Source: JBGPHT01 sp041484525 (lineage in GTDB: Bacteria > Acidobacteriota > Terriglobia > Bryobacterales > Bryobacteraceae). From it: a stretch of DNA of 49,808 nucleotides. The notes below the pieces were generated by a model that did not search any database, was not told the origin of the DNA, and worked only from the letters and a program-made list of their open reading frames with translations. Below are positions 43,673 to 49,808 of this stretch, piece after piece (position 1 is the first letter of the stretch; each line of letters begins with the position of its first letter). The position numbers were made by a program, and so were the translations under genes. The stretch lies in assembly GCA_041484525.1 (NCBI GenBank), contig JBGPHT010000043.1, forward strand, positions 1 through 49,808, written 5' to 3'.

Positions 43673-45640
43673 ATGGTGAAGGGCCGCAGCGACAACATAT
43701 TCTCACACTGGTCCCGCCTCTCCCTGCGTGCCAAGGGCGTCGCCGTCCTTTTCCTACCGATGGCGGCCCTCTTCGTCGCCCTCTTTTCCATCTACTGGGT
43801 GGAAGTCGAAGTCCGTGACGCCGATCTCCACGTCTCCCTCGCCTACGACACGCGCGCCGAGTTGCTGCGGTTCCAGATTGTCATGCTCAACGCCGAATCG
43901 GCCGCCATTGGATTTGCCGCTACCGGCGAGGAGCGGTTCCTCGCTGCCTTCGATATCGCCCGCCGCGCGGTCGAGCGGTCGCTCGACCGGCTCGTCACGG
44001 TGGCGGGCGGCGACGCGCTCACCACGGACAATCTCCTTGAGATCCGCCGCGCCGTCGGCGAGGAGCTCGCCGTTCTCGACGGTGTCCGCCGCCCCGATGA
44101 GGCCGCTGCCGCCCGCACCGCGCTGGCCCGCGGCAACGCTCTCTCCTCGGAGGTGGCGCGGCGGCTCGCACTCGTCAACCAGGCGCAGGATCTTCGCCTC
44201 TACAGCGCCCGGGAGCATCGCGACACCGCGCGCCAGCGCCTTTTTCGCGTGGTGGTGGCATGCGGCATTCTGGGCCCTCTCGGCGGTCTCTTCCTCCACC
44301 TCCTGATCACCGGCCGGCTGGTGCGCCGCCTGCAAGTGGCGCAGGAGAACGCCCGCCGCCTGGCGCATGGCCTGCCCCTCGAGCCGGCGCCGCGCGGCCA
44401 CGATGAAATCGCCGAGCTCGGCCAGCAGATTCAGAACGCCGCCTACCTTCTGCGCGCCCGTGAGCGTGAGTTGTGGGAGAGCGAGCGCCGCTATCGCGAC
44501 CTCTTCGATCAGGCCCCCATCCCCTACGAGGAGACGGATACCCAGGGCGTCATCCGGCGTTTCAACCAGGCCCTTTGCGCCCTCCTGAAATGCACGCCGG
44601 CGCAGGTTCTGGGACGCCGCGCCTGGGATTTCGTCGCTCCCGACCAGCAGGAGAACTTCCGCGCCGCCATGATCGACCGCATCGTCACCGGCGTCGAGGC
44701 CGGTCCCTTCGTGTGCGATTACATGCTCGAAGTCGGCTCCCGCATCACCGTCGAAATCCGCGAGAACCTGATTCGTAATGACCGCGGCGAAGTGGTCGGC
44801 GTCCTGCGCTCGCTGCTCGATGTCTCGGAGCGTAACGTGGCCGCCTTGGCCGCGCGCAAAGTGGAGGAGTATGCCTTCGAGCTGCGCAACCGCAACGAGC
44901 AGCTCGCTCGTGCCCTCAAGGCCGCACGCTCCGCCACCGAGGCCAAGAGCCGTTTCCTGGCCGGCGTCTCCCACGAGCTGCGCACCCCGCTCAACGGGAT
45001 CATCGGCTTCTCCGAACTGATGCACGACGCCAAGCTCGGCCCCGTCAGCGACGAGCATCGCGAATGCCTGGACGACATTCTCACCAGCGCCCGCCACCTT
45101 CTGCGGCTCATCAACGACGTGCTCGACCTATCCAAGATCGAGGCCGGCAAGATGGAGTTTCGCCCCGAGCAAACGGACATCCCCCAACTCGTGGCGGAGG
45201 TGCGCGACGTCATCCGCCCCCTGGCCCAGCAGAAAAATCTCGCGCTCAATACCGACATGCCCGCGGATCTCTCCGCCATGATCGATCCGGCGCGGTTTAA
45301 GCAGGTTCTATACAACTATCTTTCGAACGCCGTGAAGTTCACTCCCGATGGCGGCCGCATCGCCATCCGCATCACCGTGGAGGACGAAAATCTGTTCCGC
45401 CTGGAGGTGGAAGACACCGGCATCGGCATCCCCGCCAACGAGATCCCGCAGCTCTTCCAGGAATTCCAGCAACTGCCGTCCAACCGGAAAGCCGGTCAGG
45501 GGACCGGCCTGGGACTCGCCCTCACCCGCCTCATCGCGGAGGCGCAGGGCGGTTACGTCGGCGTTCACAGCATCCCCGGAGAGGGAAGCATTTTCTCCGC
45601 CGTCCTGCCGCTGCATAGCGTTATGAACGCTGGTACATAG
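43673..45640 (+). CDS. Sensor histidine kinase, CHASE3-like/HAMP/PAS
   Basis: Membrane sensor of 655 residues. Order of parts: first helix (GVAVLFLPMAALFVALFSIYW, about 20-40), a helical periplasmic CHASE3-like domain, second helix (VVVACGILGPLGGLFLHLLIT), HAMP, one PAS domain (YRDLFDQAPIPYEETDTQGVI), HisKA with phosphoacceptor His434 in GVSHELRTPLNG, and HATPase_c (NYLSNAVKFTPDGG, VEDTGIGIPANE). ATG 43673 gives a normal N-terminus; the upstream 97-codon extension is rejected. TACAAT lies 9 nt upstream with no ribosome site. The regulator gene with two REC domains follows in the same direction. Confidence 0.92.
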   Translation: MVKGRSDNIFSHWSRLSLRAKGVAVLFLPMAALFVALFSIYWVEVEVRDADLHVSLAYDTRAELLRFQIVMLNAESAAIGFAATGEERFLAAFDIARRAVERSLDRLVTVAGGDALTTDNLLEIRRAVGEELAVLDGVRRPDEAAAARTALARGNALSSEVARRLALVNQAQDLRLYSAREHRDTARQRLFRVVVACGILGPLGGLFLHLLITGRLVRRLQVAQENARRLAHGLPLEPAPRGHDEIAELGQQIQNAAYLLRARERELWESERRYRDLFDQAPIPYEETDTQGVIRRFNQALCALLKCTPAQVLGRRAWDFVAPDQQENFRAAMIDRIVTGVEAGPFVCDYMLEVGSRITVEIRENLIRNDRGEVVGVLRSLLDVSERNVAALAARKVEEYAFELRNRNEQLARALKAARSATEAKSRFLAGVSHELRTPLNGIIGFSELMHDAKLGPVSDEHRECLDDILTSARHLLRLINDVLDLSKIEAGKMEFRPEQTDIPQLVAEVRDVIRPLAQQKNLALNTDMPADLSAMIDPARFKQVLYNYLSNAVKFTPDGGRIAIRITVEDENLFRLEVEDTGIGIPANEIPQLFQEFQQLPSNRKAGQGTGLGLALTRLIAEAQGGYVGVHSIPGEGSIFSAVLPLHSVMNAGT

Positions 45641-45762
45641 GGTTTGAACCTTATAGTACCTATGTTACCCTAACTAAACAGTTAACCCTTTTCCTATCAA
45701 TAGTGAGTCCGGTGTGTTCTAGCACTCGGCAAATTCTGGCCCGTACGCTACAATACGAACCA

Positions 45763-47298
45763 ATGGCTGGCGAGCCGATCCTTATCGTCGACGATACGCC
45801 CGTAAATCTGAAGCTCACTCGGATTCTTCTGGTGAACGAGGGCTACAAAGTCCTGACTGCGTCCACCGGGGAGGAGGCGCTCGAGCTCCTGCGCAGCTAC
45901 CATCCCGAGATGGTTCTGGCAGACATCCAGTTGCCTGGCATGGACGGTCTGGAGCTGACCCGTCGCATCAAGCAGAACGAAATCACGCGCGATATCTGCG
46001 TTATCGCTTTGACCGCGTTTGCCATGAACGGCGATGAGCAGAAGGCCATCGAAGCCGGCTGCGACGGATACATTACGAAGCCTATCGACACCCGGGCCTT
46101 GGGGTCGCGCATTCGCGAATTTCTCGACCGCCGTCCGGAGCGTCAGTTCGGTCCGCCGGCCTCGCTTTCGCCCGCCGCCGAATCCGGCATGGCTCCCGCC
46201 GAGCTGCATGCGCTACGCCGCCAATTCCTGCAGGAGGGACAAGAGCGAGCGCGCCAGATGCTGCTCGATCTCGACAGCCAGTTCGACGCCGCCGAGGCTG
46301 CCAAGGCCGCGCACCAGTGGATCGGCGCCGCCGGCCTGCTGGGCTACTCCGCCATCAGCCGCCTCTCGCGCGAGGTCGAAGCCATTCTGCTCGAACGCCC
46401 GCTCGATGGCGCCCAGCTTCGCGAGTCGCTCACCAACCTCGTGTTGGCCTTCACCACGCCGCGCGAGGCCCGCGATGTTCCCGTCGCCGACTCCATCATC
46501 CGCGCTCTCGCCGGGAAAAAGGTCGCCCTCGTCGGACTGCCCGCCAATGAGACGCAGCGTCTGTGCGTCGGCCTCGAGCGCGCGCAGGCAGTTCCCGCAT
46601 TCCTGCGGCACTCGGACTCCCCGGAAGTCGTGGTGACCCGGCAGTGCGATCTGGTCGTGGTTCACGTCCGCTCCGAGGCGCTGCACTCCGCCTGGCTGGT
46701 TCCCGGCGCCATCGCCGAGGACCGCCCCATCATCCTGGTCGGCGCCCGCGACGATCTTCTGGAGCTCGATCAGCGCCTGCAATCCATCGCCCGCGGCTTC
46801 CTCATGGATTCGTGGCAGCCGGAGGAGGCGCTCGTACGCCTCAGTCTGGCGGTGGCGCATCGCGCACCCGCGCCCGCTCCGCTGGCCGATGCCGCTCCCG
46901 TGCAGCGTCCCGCCGCGCCCCCATCCGGGCCGGCGACGCGCATCCAGGTGGTCATCGCCGACGACGATCCCACCGTGCTCGCTCTCGTCCGCACCGCTCT
47001 GCAGAATTTCGGCATGGACTGCCAGACCGCCGCCGACGGGCGCACCGCCATCGACACCATCCGCCGGTCGCGTCCCCACGCCGCCGTGCTCGACGTCAAC
47101 ATGCCCGGCCTGGACGGGTATGAAGTGCTGGCCGCCATCCGCTCCGAAGAGCTGCCCACCCGCGTTCTGCTTCTCACCGCGCGACAGCAGGAAAGCGACG
47201 TGATCCGCGGCTTCAAACTGGGCGCCGACGACTACGTCGTCAAGCCGTTCAGCCCCATGGAACTGGTCGCGCGCCTCAAGCGGCTGCTTCCCCGATGA
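45763..47298 (+). CDS. REC-Hpt-REC response regulator
   Basis: Protein of 511 residues. The first REC domain has phospho-acceptor Asp54 (VLADIQLPGMDG) and Lys106 (YITKPID). An Hpt-like helical domain follows with His184 (KAAHQWIGAAGLLGY). A long middle region (about 230-395) has a second, poorly conserved domain. The last REC domain has Asp444 (AVLDVNMPGLDG) and DDYVVKPFSP. There is no DNA-binding output, so it likely relays phosphate from the upstream histidine kinase to another partner. TACAAT is 8 nt before the ATG, suggesting its own leaderless message. Its TGA overlaps the ATG of the HEAT-repeat gene. Confidence 0.9.
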   Translation: MAGEPILIVDDTPVNLKLTRILLVNEGYKVLTASTGEEALELLRSYHPEMVLADIQLPGMDGLELTRRIKQNEITRDICVIALTAFAMNGDEQKAIEAGCDGYITKPIDTRALGSRIREFLDRRPERQFGPPASLSPAAESGMAPAELHALRRQFLQEGQERARQMLLDLDSQFDAAEAAKAAHQWIGAAGLLGYSAISRLSREVEAILLERPLDGAQLRESLTNLVLAFTTPREARDVPVADSIIRALAGKKVALVGLPANETQRLCVGLERAQAVPAFLRHSDSPEVVVTRQCDLVVVHVRSEALHSAWLVPGAIAEDRPIILVGARDDLLELDQRLQSIARGFLMDSWQPEEALVRLSLAVAHRAPAPAPLADAAPVQRPAAPPSGPATRIQVVIADDDPTVLALVRTALQNFGMDCQTAADGRTAIDTIRRSRPHAAVLDVNMPGLDGYEVLAAIRSEELPTRVLLLTARQQESDVIRGFKLGADDYVVKPFSPMELVARLKRLLPR

Positions 47299-48368
47299 GC
47301 CGCTTCGAATTCAACGTGGCGGCCGCCGTGATCGGCTGGTACACGGTCCTGATGTGCGGCCTTTTCGCGATTGCGCTGGTGCGCGGCATCGTCTGGCGGC
47401 ACCGCGCCAGGACTTCCGCCAGCCTGCGCCCCAAGATCCGGGAAGCGCTCGTGGATTACCTCGCCGGCAGCAACGATACCACCCGCCTGCGGGCGTTCAT
47501 CCGCCAGAACCGCCGCAATGTCGCCGACGGTTTGCTTGAATTCCGCGCCACCGTCGCCGGCGAAACCCGCGACCGGCTTTGCACACTGGCGCTCGATCTC
47601 GGGCTGGTCCACGAATGGGTTGAGGATGCCGGCTCCCGCGATGTGGTGCGCCGCCGGCTCGCCTTCACCCGCCTTTCGTTCGTTTGCTCCTACGAGCCCT
47701 GCCGCCGCGTCGCCGGAGACCTCCTCCTACGCGGTCTGGAAGATCGCGATCAGGAAGTGCTCATGGCGGCTTCGCGCGCGCTGGTGCAGTCCGGCGACTT
47801 CGTGGACGTGGAGCACGTTTTCGGTTTTGCGCTTAGCGGGAATCTCTACATTCGCATCCTGCTCGCCGAGGACCTCAGGCGCTACGCCATGGAGTTCTGC
47901 GGCAGCGCCATTCCCGGGATCCTGCGCTCGGGCGACCTCCAGCGCATCCTTCCCGCGCTCGAAATACTGGTGGCCTGGGAACGCGCCCTGCCTCTGCCGC
48001 ACCTGGCCGATCTGATGGACCACCCGGATCACCAGATCCGCATCCAGGCGCTGCGCCTGGCGCCCCTCGTGCCGGTCGAAGCCCCCGAGCGCGCCGCCAT
48101 CCTCTCGGCGCTCGACGATGCCGATCCGGGAATCTCTTCCGTCGCCGCCAGCACGGCGCACCGCATCCAGCTAGTCGACGCCCTTCCCGCGCTGGCCCGC
48201 GGATTGCGCCGCGGCCCGTCCTCACTGGCGCGCGCCGCGGCCGCCGCCATGGCGGGAATGCCGCCGCAGGGCTGGACCGCCCTCGAAGAGCTCAGCGGCG
48301 CCGAAAGCGCCGGCATCGCCGGCATCGCGCGTGACGCCCTCGAGTTGGCCCGCAAACAGGAGGTATGA
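47295..48368 (+). CDS. HEAT-repeat membrane protein
   Basis: Protein of 357 residues with one N-terminal membrane helix (VIGWYTVLMCGLFAIALVRGIVW) and a cytoplasmic helical-repeat domain (about 95-350) of HEAT type. Units are of the kind DRDQEVLMAASRALVQSGD, HPDHQIRIQALRLAPLVPVE and DADPGISSVAASTAHRIQL. Such repeats bind proteins. It overlaps both neighbours (ATGA at each end) and is therefore a fixed partner of the glycosyltransferase encoded next. It may transmit the signal from the REC-Hpt-REC protein to that enzyme; this is inference. Confidence 0.83.
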   Translation: MSRFEFNVAAAVIGWYTVLMCGLFAIALVRGIVWRHRARTSASLRPKIREALVDYLAGSNDTTRLRAFIRQNRRNVADGLLEFRATVAGETRDRLCTLALDLGLVHEWVEDAGSRDVVRRRLAFTRLSFVCSYEPCRRVAGDLLLRGLEDRDQEVLMAASRALVQSGDFVDVEHVFGFALSGNLYIRILLAEDLRRYAMEFCGSAIPGILRSGDLQRILPALEILVAWERALPLPHLADLMDHPDHQIRIQALRLAPLVPVEAPERAAILSALDDADPGISSVAASTAHRIQLVDALPALARGLRRGPSSLARAAAAAMAGMPPQGWTALEELSGAESAGIAGIARDALELARKQEV

Positions 48369-49669
48369 TGTCGAACGCCCCGCTGTTCCTCTCGCTCGCC
48401 ATCTCCGCCGTTTCGCTGATCCTGTTTGTGCTGGGCGGCTTCTCCTTCATCTCGCTGGTCAAAGGCTGCATGGTGCTGCGGCGCTTTTCCCGCACCACCG
48501 CGTTTGAAGACGGCGCCATCCTGTTGAAGTCGCCCCTTGTCCCCGCCGTCTCCGTGGTGGTGGTGGCGAACCAATTCAAACCCGAGGCGCGCCAGTTCGT
48601 GCGGCGGCTGATCGAACTGCACTTCGGCAGCCACGAAGTGGTGCTGGTTCTGGATGGCGTGACCTCGGACGATTTTCAGCGCTGGGTGATCGACTTCCAT
48701 CTTTCTCCATCGGTGCGCGGATCGTCGGGCGCGCTGCCCTGCGCCGAAATCCGCGGCATCTACGAATCGCGCGATCCCATACATCTGGTGGTGGTCAACA
48801 AGGAGCCGGGCGGCGAAGCCGATGCGCTCAATGCCGGCGTCAATGTGGCCGGCTCGCCCGTGATCGCGCTGTTCGATCCCGATAGCGAATTCGAACCGAC
48901 CATTCTGCTTCGCCTCATCCGGCCGCTGCTCGAAGATCCGGAGCAAACGCTCGCCGTCTGCGGCGTGGCGCCTCCGCCGGCCGCCGCAACCCTGGCCGGC
49001 CGCATCGGGGCTCTCGAATGGCTGCGCATCTGGCTCGCCCGCTGCGCCGCTTTCTCAGGCTGGAACATTCTGCTCCCCGTTCCCGGATCGACCGTCCTGG
49101 TGCAGCGCCGCGCCATCATCCACGCCGGCGGTTTCTGCGCGGGACCTGTAGAGCTGATCCTTGACCTCCACGGCACCGCGCGGAAATCCGGCAAGCCCTA
49201 CCGTATCGAACTGGTCCCTGAACCCGTCAGTTGTCCGCGCGCGCCGCGTTCGCTGTCCGACCTGCGCGCCCAGGCTGCCCGCGACCAGCGCGACCTCGTC
49301 CTCGCCTGGCGCAACCGGAAGTCCATTGCCCAGGGCGAAGACGCGATCCGCTGGGGCATGCCCGGCCTGGTATCGGTCCGCTTCCTTCGCCCGCTGCTGG
49401 AAACCGCCGCCTGGATCATGGCCGCCGCCGGACTGGCTCTCGGCTGGATCGATCTCTGGCTGGCCGGAGTGGTCTTGATTGCCACCGCCGGACTGGGGAT
49501 CGTGCTTTCGATGGGCGCCGTGGCCCTCCGCGAGCTCTCGTCCTACCACGGCTCCGATCCCGGAAAACTCGCGCTCTTGTTCCTGACGACCATCCCCGAG
49601 AGTCTCGGTTATCGGCAACTCCGCAACTTGTGGCTGATCGGCGGGCTCTTCACATCGAAAAGAGTTTAG
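48365..49669 (+). CDS. Membrane glycosyltransferase family 2 (exopolysaccharide type)
   Basis: Enzyme of 434 residues. An N-terminal helix (LFLSLAISAVSLILFVLGGFSFISLV) is followed by a GT2 domain with VPAVSVVVVANQF, the motif KEPGGEADALNAGVNVAGSP, the acidic FDPDSEFE, and a late QAARDQRDLVLAWR segment in place of QxxRW. Two or three C-terminal helices follow (ETAAWIMAAAGLALGWIDLWL, VLIATAGLGIVLSMGAV). This fits a processive or polysaccharide-related transferase such as PgaC-like enzymes. ATG 48365 overlaps the previous stop; a second ATG at 48368 has a better distance from AGGAGGT. Confidence 0.85.
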   Translation: MMSNAPLFLSLAISAVSLILFVLGGFSFISLVKGCMVLRRFSRTTAFEDGAILLKSPLVPAVSVVVVANQFKPEARQFVRRLIELHFGSHEVVLVLDGVTSDDFQRWVIDFHLSPSVRGSSGALPCAEIRGIYESRDPIHLVVVNKEPGGEADALNAGVNVAGSPVIALFDPDSEFEPTILLRLIRPLLEDPEQTLAVCGVAPPPAAATLAGRIGALEWLRIWLARCAAFSGWNILLPVPGSTVLVQRRAIIHAGGFCAGPVELILDLHGTARKSGKPYRIELVPEPVSCPRAPRSLSDLRAQAARDQRDLVLAWRNRKSIAQGEDAIRWGMPGLVSVRFLRPLLETAAWIMAAAGLALGWIDLWLAGVVLIATAGLGIVLSMGAVALRELSSYHGSDPGKLALLFLTTIPESLGYRQLRNLWLIGGLFTSKRV

Positions 49670-49689
49670 CCGGTAGAGTAGGACGGAGA

Positions 49690-49808
<119 letters not shown>

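Overview
The window looks like a piece of an Acidobacteriota chromosome, most plausibly a Bryobacterales / Candidatus Solibacter-like soil bacterium. The reasons are high GC, three very large orphan FtsX/MacB-type permeases of the kind named ADOP (acidobacterial duplicated orphan permease), a Ser/Thr kinase with PEGA domains, and Gly/Arg-rich (RGG-like) stretches in exported proteins. No rRNA, tRNA, CRISPR array or phage structural gene was seen. The identification is inferred from gene style, not from a marker gene.

Layout. 1-2785: tail of a TPR-like gene, then a lone low-GC DUF262+HNH (GmrSD-like) nuclease gene. 3052-9134 (minus): an export operon of HlyD-type adaptor, LolD/MacB-like ATPase, DUF4097 protein, ADOP permease and a second ATPase. 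9446-10212 (minus): a PIN-domain protein translationally coupled to a small partner. 10286-19096 (minus): an operon of three consecutive HlyD-type adaptors, one MacB-type permease, a TolC-type outer membrane protein and a CPBP protease, with no ATPase of its own. 19310-20092 (minus): an exported protein of unknown function. 20165-22820: scpA, scpB, an RluB-type pseudouridine synthase and a CoA-binding protein, tightly packed.

22854-26806: a TetR gene preceded by two palindromic operators that bracket a sigma70-like promoter. It leads an overlapping operon of DoxX-like, DUF3419 (BtaA-like), DUF2071, membrane-anchored methyltransferase-like and four-helix membrane protein genes. This is the best candidate here for an undescribed pathway, possibly of lipid head-group chemistry. 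26862-31262: two ADOP permeases facing each other, one with a large internal in-frame deletion, separated by a perfect 43-bp inverted repeat. A second copy of that repeat family lies at 31593-31687, again between convergent genes. 31298-39129: housekeeping and metabolic genes (PCP-reductase-like protein, ModF-like ATPase, aminotransferase, M28 peptidase, lysA, aspartoacylase-like hydrolase, membrane glycosyltransferase).

39150-49808: HicB with a decayed HicA, a PEGA Ser/Thr kinase, a lone P-loop ATPase of foreign look, then a signalling and polysaccharide unit (sensor histidine kinase, REC-Hpt-REC regulator, HEAT-repeat membrane protein, family 2 glycosyltransferase). On the minus strand at the right edge is the 3' end of a group II intron with a recognisable domain V. 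Across the window several first genes have a TANNNT box only 6-10 nt before the ATG and no Shine-Dalgarno, which suggests leaderless transcripts.
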